From positions 265,763 to 329,762 of the forward strand of contig JH720349.1 of the NCBI GenBank assembly GCA_000231825.2: DNA of 64,000 nucleotides, written 5' to 3'. Below are positions 13,938 through 26,889 of the stretch, in pieces. Source of the stretch: Tetrahymena elliotti 4EA (lineage: Eukaryota > Ciliophora > Oligohymenophorea > Hymenostomatida > Tetrahymenidae). Positions within the stretch are counted from its first letter, which is position 1. Every line of letters begins with the position of its first letter. Both the position numbers and the translations under genes were made by a program. The notes under the pieces are model-generated. The model worked only from the letters and a program-made list of their open reading frames with translations, searched no databases and was not told the DNA's origin.

Positions 13938-15737
13938 GCTACTTTCTTCATAATTAATACTGATTACCCTTTAAGATGAATAATATCCTCTTTAAGAAAT
14001 ACTACTCTCACACTCTTAATTTTTTCTATAGGTCATGATAGTTTCCTATAACGACTTTTAACTTCTAAGTGTTTGAGATTTAAAGCTTAGAAAATTTGGA
14101 TTAACTTTAAATTTATTTCTTTCTTAAAAAGTCTCATTTGCTTCTGGAATTTTAGTCTAACTGATTCTATGAGAAGAGGGTGGGTTATCGTTTTTATTTT
14201 TATCTTTGAAATTATTTTATTTAACAATGTCTATTTCAAAATCTTTGCTAGAAATAGACTAAGTGTTTTTATATAATCTTTTTTAATAATTTTTCGATTA
14301 ATTAGGAAAATAATCAAAGTCATTAAAATCTTCTTTTTCATTCCCATTATTTTTTTCTATTTAATTAATGATCTATTTTATGTCATTTATTTACTGTGTT
14401 TCATCTTAATTAGTCTGATTCTTCTTAATTTCTTACAAGTTTATCTTTTTAACCTTCTTTGTTTTATTATCTATTTCAAAAACAGCTGTTTATTTAACAT
14501 AAGTTTTTTCAGGATTTTCTGAACGTTATTTAAAGAAAAAGAAATCTCCAAATTTCTGCATTGATGAAGATATTCTATGGACTCTATCATTAAAATCTAT
14601 CATCTTAGCTTTAAGTTTTTCTTTCAAGCTATTATGAAATAACTTATCTTACTCGACAACAAATAGAAGTATCAAGCTTGGTATCACTTGAGCTGAACCT
14701 CCTTCATAACCTTCACAGATACAGCTATAACTAGCAGGTCTCCTCATAATTATATCATGTTCTCCTACTACATCATTTACTTAAATAACTTTCAACTATT
14801 TTTAAAAATATTATTTACTTAGTTTTAAGATACTAAATCTTAAAAAGTAAAACTTAAATTGAAAAACACAAAAAATTAATATTAAATCAAATAAATAATT
14901 TAAATATTTTTCCAATCATTTTTATTTAAATATGATTAATAATAATTACCTTTGTGTTTTTAGTATATTTCTTATCTTTTGGTTTTTTTCTCATAAATTA
15001 TTCAGCTGGATGAGTAACTTATTTGAGAGGGTTGTTCATTTGCTCAAACATGCTATCTTCATCTTATATTTACTTATATACCTAATTAAGATTAATAAAA
15101 TTAGTATTTAAGATAAATTAAAATTAAAACTTACACCAAATTCACCCTTTCTGATGATATAGAGATTTTCATTATTTTTATTTTCAGTTATTACTGACTA
15201 TTTTTATGCAAATTATTTTTTTGATGACATGTAAAACATTAGTCTTTAATAAACGATAGAGCAATCAGAAAAAATATTTGATTGAAATATTTTCATTTTC
15301 TTTTTGATAAAATTTAATTCCTTATCATATATGTATCTGTTGAAGTACTTGCTATCAATTGTCATTAAGTATACTTCGCTTTCTGATATTGCAACTTGAT
15401 TAGCTGTGCTATGATTAACTAATCCTATTTCTCCAAACCAGCTATCTTTCTCCTTATATTAAATAAAATGCAAAATCTTTTTGTAGTCAGAAACTGGATA
15501 TTTATAGATATCATTAGACAATTCATTTCTCAAATCCTCATATCTCTACTTAAACTCTTTAGGAAAATATATTCCCACTTATCCCTTGAGGATTATGAAA
15601 AGTTTCTCTGATATATCATCTAAATGGATATTTAAAAATTAAATGTAAATTTAATCTTATTTAAAAAAGGATTTCGCATACTTTATTAATAAATTATCTA
15701 ATTTGATGAATGCACTTGCAATTAAGCATTCATACAT
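10659..15737 (-). CDS. Long protein with N-terminal tandem cyclic-nucleotide-binding-like domains
   Basis: Three exons (15737-15135, 15081-14950, 14795-10659) give 1623 residues. The last exon was scanned base by base and has no in-frame TGA over 1378 codons. The first 250 residues carry cNMP-binding-fold signatures: KLFIILKGQVGIYF near 45-58, WFGEIGLVNHSTANQVA near 100-116, then NLYIIRKGEFG-VYKQ at about 191-205 and VVGEHDIIMRRPASYSC starting the third exon. The first phosphate-binding cassette lacks the usual Arg, so cAMP/cGMP binding is doubtful there. The remaining 1350 residues are Ser/Asn/Lys/Gln-rich and probably disordered, with an Asn run encoded by the (ATT)n tract at 13903-13938. 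The start is uncertain: the frame continues upstream past an in-frame TGA at 15753-15755 into coding-like sequence. Confidence 0.85.
13903..13938. repeat. (ATT)n trinucleotide tract coding for poly-Asn
   Basis: About a dozen ATT units inside the cNMP-protein gene, read on the minus strand as consecutive AAT (Asn) codons. Confidence 0.9.
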
Positions 15738-17405
15738 ATCTACATCAAGCCTTCATTTCTAAACTTGTATCTTAAATTTAAAGGATGGTTTTTTATATAA
15801 TCGCGGATAATGTAATTATCTTAAGTAGATCTTTTGTCTATCGGAGTACTTAGCAACCTTAATATTTACTAATCCTTTTATAAATAATAAAATTTATTCA
15901 ATTATATCAGCTTTATCAATGATATTATACATAGACTACTTCTTCATCCATATCTTGATTTTTGGGTATTCAATTTGCCTTCAAAAAAGAATAAAGATTT
16001 GATTCAATAGGGCCACAAGTAGGTATAATTTGGATATTTTTAATTTATATTACGATTGAATATGGATTAATAAATAAACTTTTTCTAAATAATATTTTAA
16101 TTAATTTTGCATAATTTAGATTTTTTATCACCACTAATTATTTGATTAAGGTAATATATTTGCGAGAAAGAAAAAATAACAATTTGCAAAGTCAGCAATA
16201 ATACTAATAACTACTGATTGAATTATTATTTTTAATTAAAAGACGAATATTCAACCATATATTTAAGAAAAATCTAATTGCAAGAACATTATTCATTTAA
16301 TTTTTAACTCACAAGAAAAGTATTTAGGAAAATTTAATGTAAATATTCTTCTATGTAAAAGATAAATATTTAAAAAAATAAAATAAATTTAAATAAGATT
16401 AAATCAGTATAAGTAATTAAAATTGTATATTATTTAAATTATTTATTATTATTATTCAAAAATAAATCATAAAATGTAAACAAAATTTAAGAATGAAGAT
16501 TAAAATAATATTTTTTGCAAGAGTAATTAATCAATAGAAATTGAAAATTTCAAAACTATTTTTTTAGAATTTAGATTTAACTTTTGTCAATTTAATCAAA
16601 TTTCATTATTGTAATAAGAAATATTTAATTAGAAAATATCAACGGCTTTACTTTCTTCATAAAAATGCAAAGTTAATAAAATTTTTATTTTTAAAATGTT
16701 CTTTTCATAGAGGTCTCAAATGTAATAAATAAATAAATATTAACCATTTTTTATTTTCAAAACATTTTAAAGCATTAAAAATTAAAAATGTGAAATTAAT
16801 AAGACTAAATTAATGATAGAACTAATTAATACCTTCTCCAAAAATCTAGAAAATTTTTTACTGCTAAGGATTTTTAATCTTAATAAGTTAGTTTAAATAA
16901 AAAGATAAAAATTAATTCTTTTCTACTTGTTTTTCAATTTTTTTAGCTATAAGAAATCCATTAAAAAATTTTTAAAATGCCAAATATATTTTTTTTAAAT
17001 TTTAATAGTGATGAGCATAAAATTTTTATAAAAAATAATTTAGCTAATCAATTAAGTATTATTTCATCAGACATGACTTTATTTTAAATGTTTATAGTAT
17101 CATTAACCAGTTATTTTTAGATCTATCTACAAAAAATTTTAAAATAAGCTTTGGTTAAATTTCAAAGTATTGCATTGTTTCAGTTTTTTTAAAAATGGAA
17201 CAAAAATAGAAATTCACAATTTTTCTTAAAAATTTTTAAAATTCTTCAATTTGGCGAGGTTTGAAAAGTTGGAAAGTTATAAAAAGCGCGGATTAATTGA
17301 AGTATTTGAAGTAGTAAAGATTAGATCATTGGTTACTAAATATTATTTAAAAATAGAGCTAATCTTTATTTACTAATTAAAAAACACTTTTATAAATATA
17401 TACTA
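15738..17405. other. 5' flank of two divergent genes
   Basis: The interval separates the minus-strand cNMP gene from the plus-strand carrier and must hold both promoters. Its first 200 bases (to about 15932) contain the coding-like frame described with the cNMP gene. The rest is AT-rich with no recognised feature. Confidence 0.5.
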
Positions 17406-18314
17406 ATGAGTGATAATTTTTGGAATTTTATAATAGGAGGTATTGCTGGAATTACTTCAAGAACAGCTGTTGCCCCTATTGAAAGAGTTATTATCCTTAA
17501 GCAAACTTCTATAGAATAGTATTAAGGTAATCACAGTCTTTAGGCTATCATAAAAATGTATAAACTAGAAGGTGTTAAATCTCTCTTCAAAGGAAATTTT
17601 GTTAATTGTTTAAGAATTTTCCCTTTCCAAGCAATTGAATTCTTCATGTTTGATAAATATAAGAGATCATACAATCAATATATTTCTGGATACTATCAAC
17701 TTAATAGAGTTGGTCTTGATCTTATTGCAGGAGCCTTGGCAGGAATGACAGCTTCAGCTTGCGTTTATCCATTAGATTTAGTAAAGACTCATCTAGCTGT
17801 TAATATCTCAAAGACACCAAATGCAATCAATCCAACCATCCTTCAAGTTGTCTCTAAAATAGTTAAAACTGAAGGTATTAGAGGTTTATTCAAAGGTCTT
17901 CAAGCCACAATGATTGGAATGGCTCCTTATGCTAGCTTAAAGTTGACATTTTACAACAACTTATAATATTATGTGAGCAAATAACTATAAAAAGACTAAA
18001 AGCAAATGTCAGTTTACTGGAACCTAACTCTTGGTGGTATTTCAGGATGCTTAGCAGTTTCTATTACCTATCCTACTGATTTAATCCGTAGAAATCTTCA
18101 AATAGCCAAGATGAATACTAATTCTAAAATAACTTATGTGAGTATAATAAAAAGTGTATACTAAAAAAGTGGATTAATAGGTCTTTACAGAGGGCTACCT
18201 GCAACCTACTGCAAAATCCTACCTTCCACGGCTTTAGTTTTTGCAATAAATGACTTTTTGAAATAGATTAAAAACAAATTTTAAAGCCGTTAATTATAGT
18301 TAAACTCATTTTGA
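17406..18314 (+). CDS. Mitochondrial carrier family (SLC25) protein
   Basis: An intronless 302-residue frame, the normal length for the family. It moves a solute across the inner mitochondrial membrane. The threefold carrier signature is visible: PIERVI (residues ~21-26), PLDLVK (~122) and PTDLIR (~224), each ending a first helix of a repeat, with GLFKG/SLFKG/GLYRG stretches between helices. The first motif has Ile where Lys/Arg is usual, as in the APIERV form of adenine-nucleotide carriers. The diagnostic RRRMMM of ADP/ATP carriers is absent; instead PTDLIRRNLQ follows the third repeat, closer to CoA, ATP-Mg/Pi and related nucleotide-type carriers. The substrate is inference. The start is the first ATG and leaves no presequence, as is typical. 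Confidence 0.95.
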
Positions 18315-19453
18315 TAGAAAAATAATATAATAATAAGAATGAAAAATATGAAAAAATTTACTTTATAGATAAATATTACCAAATAAATATATTAGAAATT
18401 TTGATAAGAAGAATCATAATTTATCTTCTTATTTTTATCATTTAAATTATAAATAAAATACTAATAATTGAATATTATCAGCTATTAAATCATATTAATA
18501 TCTTGTAATTATTTACATCTCTACTTTTGATACTTGTACCCAAATTTATTTTCAAAGTTTTCAATTTTTATGAAAATCTTTTTCATTTTCTTATTTCTAC
18601 TTTCTTAACGAAACTTCAATCTTCTTCATAAATTTAAATTATCAAATTTCTACAAATTTTCAAATTCAACAATCTTCCAAAAACATTTAAGAAGATAAAA
18701 ACCTTTATTTATTTAACACATAAAATAAATACTTGAAATAAATTTAAATAAAATCTTGAAAAATAAAATTAAATGAAGTTTTTGCTAAAATTTATAAATA
18801 TCTACAAATTAAATGACTAAAATCTTAACTAATAAAACTTTCTTAACATTTTCAAATAAAATTTTGTATTTTCCATCATAGCTCATTAAAATAAATAGTA
18901 AAAATAACTGATTTGCTCAATGCTTAAAAAATTAAATACGAAGGTAAGCAATTATCTTCCATAAAAATTTTGTGTAATTTATTAAATTTATTAACTAAAA
19001 TTAAAATTGAGAAGAGTTGATCAAAAAATTATTTTTAGAGTAACATAAAATAAACACTTTAATAATTATATTTTTTTATAAGGTTATAATTGCTCATTTA
19101 TAAATCTAATTAGAATTTTGAAATTTTCTATTATTTTTAATTGTCTTTGTTGCATTTAAATTCTTAAAAACAAAATTTATTAAACCATTTTTTTTAAATA
19201 GAAAAAGTACTTAACTTCCCTTTCAAATAATTAAATTTTTAAATATAACTAGTCTTTTAGCTTTTTGTAATTTAGTTACTAGATCTTATTTTAGACCCAC
19301 AATATTTTCATTTTCCCTTTGAATATTAAAAAAATGGTTTTAGCTAAAATAATTCAAATTAAATTAAGTATGAAAAAATAATTAAAAAATTAATAGAGGA
19401 TTGGTTACACAATCAACTAAAGATTGATTTAATGATTAATATTAGTCTGTAAA
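18315..19453. other. Intergenic between convergent genes, AT-rich
   Basis: About 1.1 kb between the 3' ends of the carrier (+) and the LRR gene (-). Nothing recognisable. Confidence 0.5.
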
Positions 19454-22400
19454 TCAATCAAGAAATTATATTAATCTAAAAATGATTTCTACCCAAGATA
19501 AATTTTGAAAGAAGAAGGAAGACAAATAGACTAAATCAGAACTCAATTCGAATATACTCTATTCTGAAAGAGAATTCTGACTTATTTAAAAAAACAAAGA
19601 ATTAAGGGAAAAGTAAAAATTCTATTTAGAAGTTTTTATTAAATATATGATAAATACCTGAGCTCAAGTATCAAAGTTGACAGTTTAGTGCAATGAGTTA
19701 AACCAGAAACTAACTTTATAAGACCAGTATTACTAATTTAGCATTTTCTATGAATATTTAAATATTCAAAATTTATAAAATTAAAAAATATTGAGATAAA
19801 TTGAAAGTAAAACTGAAAGAGAGATACCAAATAGTTTTTAAATAAAATATTTAAATTAAAATTAAAAAAGAGAAAGATAAAATAGAGAAAGTAAGAGTTG
19901 GCTAAGCGAATTATTCATCAAAAACTAATTCATAAATGAGTAAAAATAGATTTACTGTATGCTATGGATGAAAGAATTATTTATATACTTAATTAAATAA
20001 ATTTTAGTAAATTAAATTATCTTTTTATTAGATTTACACTAACAAGTTCAAATATTAATAAAATTATTAATTTTTACCTTAAGCTGAGTGTCAAATTTAA
20101 GAGATTATGGCAGTTAACTAAACTTGAAATTACTCCTAACCCTCCCTAGTCACCAATAGAATTAAACCTTTTTTATCAAAATAATTTAAATTATACAGTT
20201 GAAAGCAAAATATTATTAAAAACTTAAAAAGCTTCAAAATAAAATAGCTTCCAAAAATTGAATTATTAATAGAATAGCAGCATAAAATCTTTATAAAAAG
20301 GATATTTCATATTTACCCTAGTTTAAGAGTCAAATTTTAGAGTTGATTACAGCTTGTTAAATTAGAAGCTAATCCTTTAGCTCCCTCATGTGTGATGCAA
20401 TTCAAGCTTTTAACATTTAAACAATATTTTTAGGAATTGAAAAAAAATAATAAGTAAATAAATAAAGAAAAAATAAGTTAATTAATTTATTTGTGGTTAC
20501 ACTAAGCAAGAAATAAGAAATAACCAATCATAGCAATAAAAAAAATTATTAAAAAGAAAATTAACCTTACAAAAATTAAAATAGTAAGTAAATATTTTGT
20601 TCTAAATGTATATATTTTTTGGGAAATAATATATTAAATTGATTTTTTAATTAAATATTATTTTATTAAAATGACTAACTTTACCCAAGCTTAAGAGACA
20701 AAGAAGATATTTTATTACAATTTGCTAAACCTGAGCCTAAACCTAAGAAACCTTCATCAGTTAATGAATTCCACCTTAACAGAAAACCAAAATATGTTTA
20801 TAAATAAATTATGAAAGTGTTAAATAGAAATATCAAAGAAAATTGATAAAAATATTCTATCATAAAATGTGATATTATTAAATATTATGTATTTTTTAAT
20901 GAAATACTTATTCTTTTCTTTATTTACCCATTTTAATATTTGTTTACCTTTTAGGAAATAATTAAAAAAAATAAAATTAGATGAGTTTTACTAGAGATCT
21001 AGAGCCAAATTTGAAAGATTAGTACAATTAGCTAAACTAGAACCTAAGTCTGAAGCACCCTAGTCTTCAATAAAATTTTCTCTTTTTAAAAAAATAAATA
21101 ATGTTTTAAGTTAAAATAAATAAATTTGGAAAAAAAGCACGAGAAAAGGTGAAGAAGAAACTATTTTTAAATACGAAAATATGATAAAAGTTAAAAATTA
21201 TTAAAAGTGGTATCAGATCAATTTATTCAAAGATAAATATTTAAAAACTATTCAATCATTAAATAGAGAAAAATTAAAAAAAAAGTATGAAAACTAGTCA
21301 ATTTAGTACATTTTTTCCCCCAAAAAAACTAAATTGGTATGTATTTCGTTATTTATTTTACAAATTTATTATTTTTAATTACTTCTTTAAATTAAATAAT
21401 AAAAACTCTCTTTACATAAGATTAATTGTCAAATTTGAAAGTGAAGGACAGTGAATTAAACCTTAAGCCAAACCTGATGCACCAGCATAACCTATTGTAT
21501 TTTTTCTTTTTAAATTAAAAATTGTAATATTTTGATTTAATTTGAAAAAAATCAAGATAAAAAAATGAAAACAAAATAATTAAATGCTTAACTATCAATA
21601 TTAAACTAAATTTTATTAATTTATAATCAAATAGTGTATAAGTAAGAATGATAATGTGAAAAATGAAAATAAATTTAAAATTAAAATATTAAACATTTGA
21701 GAATATTATTTTTTATTGGAGTCTTTTTAAAATTCATAAAAAAAGAAAAAAATAAACTATTTTTACCCTAGGTCAAGTGTCAAAGTTTACAAATTTTTGC
21801 ATTTAGCTAAATTAGAACCCAAACCTATTCCACCCTGACGATCAATTGAGTTATCACTTTTAATATTTATTAAAAACATGTTCTAATTATCTTAAAAATA
21901 CTGAAATACAAATTATGAAAATGAAAAAAATATTGGGAAAATGTTAAAAATTTAAGTTATTTATTTAAAAATAAAGAAGAAGAATGAGATGGAATAAATC
22001 ACTAATTAATTGGATTAATAAACGACTATTGATTATTGATAAGAAGATCACAAATTTTTCATAAAAAAATCTAAAAAAAATATTTTTACTCTAATTAAAG
22101 TTCTAAAGTAGATAGATTAATACAGCTAGTGAAACCTTAACTCAAGTCAGAGGCACCTTGGTCGCCAATAGAGTTTCCTCTTTTAAATTTAGAAAAGTAT
22201 ATATTAATTTTACTAAAATCTGTAATGAAAAGGAATAAATTTGTTAAAATTTAGATATAAAAATAATTTTTAAAGAAAAAGCTGCATGAGGGCATCACTT
22301 ATTGAATTATTTAGCTAAAACTAACTATTCAATAAATTATAAATCATTCTTAATATATTATTATTATTATTTTTTTTTTTGTTATTAAAAAAAAAAAAAA

Positions 22401-24641
22401 ATATTAGAAACCATAGAATAAGTAACTTATTTAAAATCTAATTTTAGTTAATTTAATCATGACTATATTTATAGTTTGATTGAGAATGTGGGAATTCTAG
22501 TATTTTCGAGATAAGAAGATTTATTTTTACATTAGGTTTACTATCAAAGTTGTCATGTTAGTACAATTAACTAATCCTGAACCCAAATCTGAAGCTCCTT
22601 AGGAACCAATAGAATTCCAGCTTTTATTATTTAAAAATAAATTTTGAGCTAAAGTAAAAACAGAAGTGAAAGAAAAAATAGAATTGGCCTTTAAAAATTA
22701 AATAGATTATTCAATAAATTAAATATCAGTATAATTAATGAAGCACTGGTTGAATAATTCAATCATAAAATATTAATAAAAATAAAACTATCAAGAAAAT
22801 TTAAGTAATTTGTTTATGTAAACAAAATAAATTATTTTTACCATAGAATAAGTGTCAAAGTTTACATTTTTTTGAAGTAAGTGAAACAAGCACTTAACCC
22901 TGATGCTCCTTGGTCAGCAATAGAATTCTATCTTTTAATATAAAAAGTGTTTTCAGCTAACAAAAAAAATTTGTATCAAGTTAGATAAGTTTATAAATAA
23001 AATATAAATTTAGGCAAAAGCAAAATAAATAAAAGATGAAGTTAATTTATTAAATTTTTTGTTGAGGTTTTATTAATAAATTGTCCATAAACTATCATAG
23101 TTAGTGTAAAATATAAAAATAGAAACTTTAAATTCTATTTTTGTTCTCTTAATAAACCAATTTTTAATTTTTTTTTTTTTTTGCAAACTGATAGTAAAAT
23201 AAAATATCAATTAAAAATATTTTACCCTAGATCAAGTGTAAGATTTTTGATATTAATGCATTTAGTTAAACCTGAACCTAACTCTGAAGCTCCTTGATCA
23301 CCAATTGAACCATAACTTTTTATTATAAATAAGTAGAAATAAAGATTAAAAAATTAGAATATAAAAAAGTCGAAAAATGAAAAAACATGAAGAAGCTTTA
23401 TTTATGATTTATTGAATTTCTAAAGAGTAATTAATTATCTGTAAATATTAAAAGAAAGAAGTAAACATGATTTTAGAAAAAGTAAAATTAAATAAAAAAG
23501 GTCTGAAAAGTTGTGAACGTTACATTTTAGTTTGATTTTACATATTTTTAATAATTAGTTTTTTAATTGTGAGAATATAAAGAATTTAAAATATTGTTAT
23601 ACCTTAGATAAAGAGTAAGATTTGAGAGATTAGTGTAATGAGATAATGCAGAACCCAAGTTTGAGGTTCCCTATTCACAAATTATTCTTTGACTTTTCAT
23701 AAAATACATTTTATTAAATTTTAACATTTGGGAGCATAGTAAGGAAGACCAAAGGATTATTGAGTATTACACAATAAATTTTAAAATTAGATTTAATTAA
23801 TTTACCTAAGGTTAAGTGTCAAAGTAGAGAGATTAGCGCAACAAGCTAAATCAGAAATTAAATTTTTTATGAGATCGTTACTTTTAGGATCCCAACTTTG
23901 AATATTAATAAAAGTATGTTTGATTTAAAGATAAAATTTGGGTTCACTAACTACTAAAATCAACGAGGAGAAAATATGTTTCAAATTTTTTAAGTAAATT
24001 TTTCAACTTTAAAAAAAGTAAAAAAAATAATTTATGAGATTAATGAATATATGAAGGAATAATTAACTTAAATGTTAATAAAAATAAAGAATTTTTAGAC
24101 CAAAATTGATTGATTGTTTTATAAAAACTATGAAGAAACCCAATTCCAATAATATTTTATGAATTAGCCAAAACCAATTAATTTAATTTTATTTCAAGTG
24201 GTAATAATAGAAAATACTTTTACTCTAACTAAAGTGTCAAATTTGATAGATTAACACAGAGAGCAAAACCAGTACCAAAACCTAGTGATCCCATTCTCTC
24301 AATAAAATTTTTTCTTATTTCATTTAAAATATTTATGCTTAAAGTAAATAATAAAATTGACAATAAAAATAAAGGCAATTTAATAATAGAAAAATAAAAT
24401 GAGTTTGTAAACTAAAATAAAAAGTTAAATTTATATATTAATTACAAAAAAAATATAAATGAATAATTATTAGTAAAATTTTAATTTATAATGAAAGATA
24501 CTTTCTTTACTCAAGTTAATTAAAAATAATCAGTTAAATTAAAAATTTAAGTACCCAAATTTAAGTATCAAAGTTGAGAGATTAGGGCATTTAGCTAAAC
24601 CAGAACTCAAACAAAATGCAGCCTAGTCTTTTGTACTAGAT
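19454..24641 (-). CDS. Leucine-rich-repeat protein, one repeat per 90-nt exon (5' end unresolved)
   Basis: Sixteen exons: 24641-24555, 24313-24224, 23880-23806, 23692-23603, 23315-23226, 22931-22842, 22620-22531, 22179-22090, 21856-21767, 21505-21416, 21081-20992, 20774-20685, 20406-20317, 20167-20078, 19732-19658, 19580-19454. Twelve are exactly 90 nt, the first is 87 and two are 75. All but the last start with one base and end with two, so every intron is phase 2 and any exon can be lost or duplicated without a frameshift. Each encodes one LRR close to NSIGDQGASGLGSGLANC then TNLSTLTLDL. No exon has an in-frame TGA. The last reads through a potential donor to TGA at 19454. Introns are 100-340 nt. 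A possible further upstream exon (about 25068-24908, ending AA|GTATAT in the right phase) reads SSHNHLEFDLK. Likely a protein-interaction scaffold; partner unknown. Confidence 0.8.
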
Positions 24642-25820
24642 CTTTTAATATTTAGGAGAATTAATTTTGAATATATTAAAAATTTTACGAAAACAAAAGT
24701 AAAGTAAAAAGCAGAAGCAAAAGGGGAAAAACATTAAAATAGAAAAAATATTAATTTAAAATAAAACATCAAAAAATAAGTAACAAATATGAAAATCATT
24801 AATAACTTATTTAATGAGGCTAGCACATAAATAAATTGTTAATCAGCTAAATTAGGATTAATTTGAAGAAAACAAATAATTTTTAGCTTTTGTGCAAAAA
24901 TATATACTTCAAATCAAATTCAAGATGATTATGTGAGGATAATTCTGAATTAAGAAACTTTTGGATTAAAAAAAATAATTTAATTTTATGAATATTCAAA
25001 AAATTGTGTTACTTCTTCAAGATTATAAAATTTTGTTTTTTTTTGTTGCATTTTTTTTCTTTCTTAATCTATTGCCAAGGTAAATTCAATTAAAAAGTAA
25101 TTAATTGGTTTTTTGAATTTCTATTATTAAGGATAGATATCACATATAAAATATAACAATCTTTTATTAATTTAGTAACAGGTATCAATTTAAAAAGAAC
25201 AATCTAAAATTATTCTAACATAAAACTTTTGTTTTTATAAATTAATTCATATTTTTCTGAATCTTTATATGAAATTCATCAACACCACTTTTTAATATTT
25301 TTGAGAATTTTTAAAAAAATTTAAGTTGGAATAAACAACTACAGTTTTTATTTGATTCTTTTAAAGAATCGATTCATAATTTTTGATGAGCATTTTCATT
25401 AAATAAAGCTTTCAGATAATAATTATATTTTATTAAAATTAATAACCTTGGATTATCATAAATTAAGGACTATTATCAAAAAAAGAATGATGAAGAAGCA
25501 AAAATTTTGAAATTTTTTTTGAAAAGTACCTTAAAATATTAGAATGGCTATAATACATTTTTTTATTGTCTATTTTTAAAAATAAGCAATTTAAATTTAC
25601 AGATCATACATAGAATGATAAAATTCAAACATTTTTCATGTATTCATCCTCAAAGTTTTAAAAAATCTACTAAAAAAATATTCTAGCCAAATTAGAAATA
25701 TTTTTGATTTATCTCAAAAAAAAGAAGAAAAGACAAGAAATTGATAGTTGGAGATGATTTTAATTAGAAAATAAATTACACCATATAGTTTAATAAATTT
25801 TTATATTTTGCTATTTTAAA
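24642..25820. other. Upstream of LRR gene; candidate extra exon
   Basis: Mostly AT-rich. The stretch 25068-24908 on the minus strand could be an additional 5' exon of the LRR gene. I could not find a convincing start codon. Confidence 0.35.
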
Positions 25821-26379
25821 ATGGATACTTTCATTCTTGAAAATATGGCTAAAAACAATCTTGATATGAAAAATCAAAATTTAGTTAGTAACTTTCTTAC
25901 ATTTTGTTAAAAAAATAAAAGGAGACAAATAGGTTACAGTTCAAAAGAAGATTTGTAAGTTATTTTAATTCAATCAGTAAAATTTAATGGATTTAATTCA
26001 GAGTATTTTTTCTATTCAAAAAAATCAATATTTTTTTTACTATTACTTTTATTTTGAAAATGTTAGTTCGTTTTAATAAAACTATTATTCAAGAAAAAAA
26101 AATAATTTTAATAAAAACTTATTTGATCTATTTCAAATATAAAAATTTATACAAGTTTTATATAAAGTTATATACAATATTATTAGCAGTTTATCATATA
26201 GTGCAAATATGAATATATTGAATAAGTAAATTAATGAACATGCGTCACCTATGTACAATGGAAAGCTTAAGATGAGGTCATTTAAATATAGTTTTTTTTA
26301 TTATTAATAAATATAAACATAATTTATAGATTTTTTGGTTTGGGAATAAGAAAGAAAGAAAATATTTAATTTAAAATGA
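25821..26379 (+). CDS. Candidate small two-exon gene
   Basis: Exon 25821-25954 (ATG, 44 codons plus two bases) ends at a good donor GTAAGT. Exon 26190-26379 completes the codon in phase and stops at TGA 26377, giving 107 residues. The first exon (VSNFLTFCQKNKRRQIGYSS) and the start of the second (NEHASPMYNGKLKMRS) have protein-like composition; the last 25 residues are low-complexity and could instead be intron. Its 3' end is 30 bp from the converging minus-strand gene. No family recognised. Confidence 0.38.
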
Positions 26380-26409
26380 TAAGAAATTCATTGAAATAAA
26401 TATATTTTT

Positions 26410-26889
26410 TCAAATATATTCTATGTGGTATTTATGGTAATATTGAGAAAATCCATTTTTATCAAAGATTTTAAATAGATTTTATTCGATGTTTATTGAT
26501 TGAGAATTTGGCCTTAGTTTTGAGTGATGGCTTACTTTGTTTATTTAATGTTTATTTTTTTAATGGATAAAGCTATTATCATCATGTGATAAAGTTTATT
26601 TTATTGATTTTGATAAATTTTGCATCATTTTATTTTAATTTTGTATCGAGTTTAGGCTTTATGTCATTTATATTTTATGTTTATGAAGTTGCTTGTCATC
26701 ATCGTTAAATTCAAATTTTTATTCTTCTATTTGGTTAAGGCAGTTTTTATGACAAGGGCTCACTCTGGGTTAGTTTACTATAACTTTCTAATCCTCAGAT
26801 GCTGTTTCTCTGCTGTAATTAGAAACACTTAAATAAGTACTTTCTTAGCATGATGGAAGTGAAATTGTTTAGGATTGATCTTTTCTCAT
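26410..26889 (-). CDS. Hypothetical small protein (159 aa)
   Basis: The minus-strand frame from ATG at 26889 to TGA at 26410 is open for 159 codons and clearly richer in GC than its flanks, which is the usual sign of a real exon here. The product is hydrophilic, rich in Ser, Gln, Lys, Asn and His (SVSNYSRETASEDQK, then SIKQTLSHDDNSF), has no membrane segment and is probably disordered. It could be the last exon of a longer gene. No family recognised. Confidence 0.6.

Noticed and set aside
22360..22405. Poly-T followed by poly-A, a potential long hairpin
   Set aside because: It lies in an LRR-gene intron; simple homopolymer runs are frequent here and no function is indicated.
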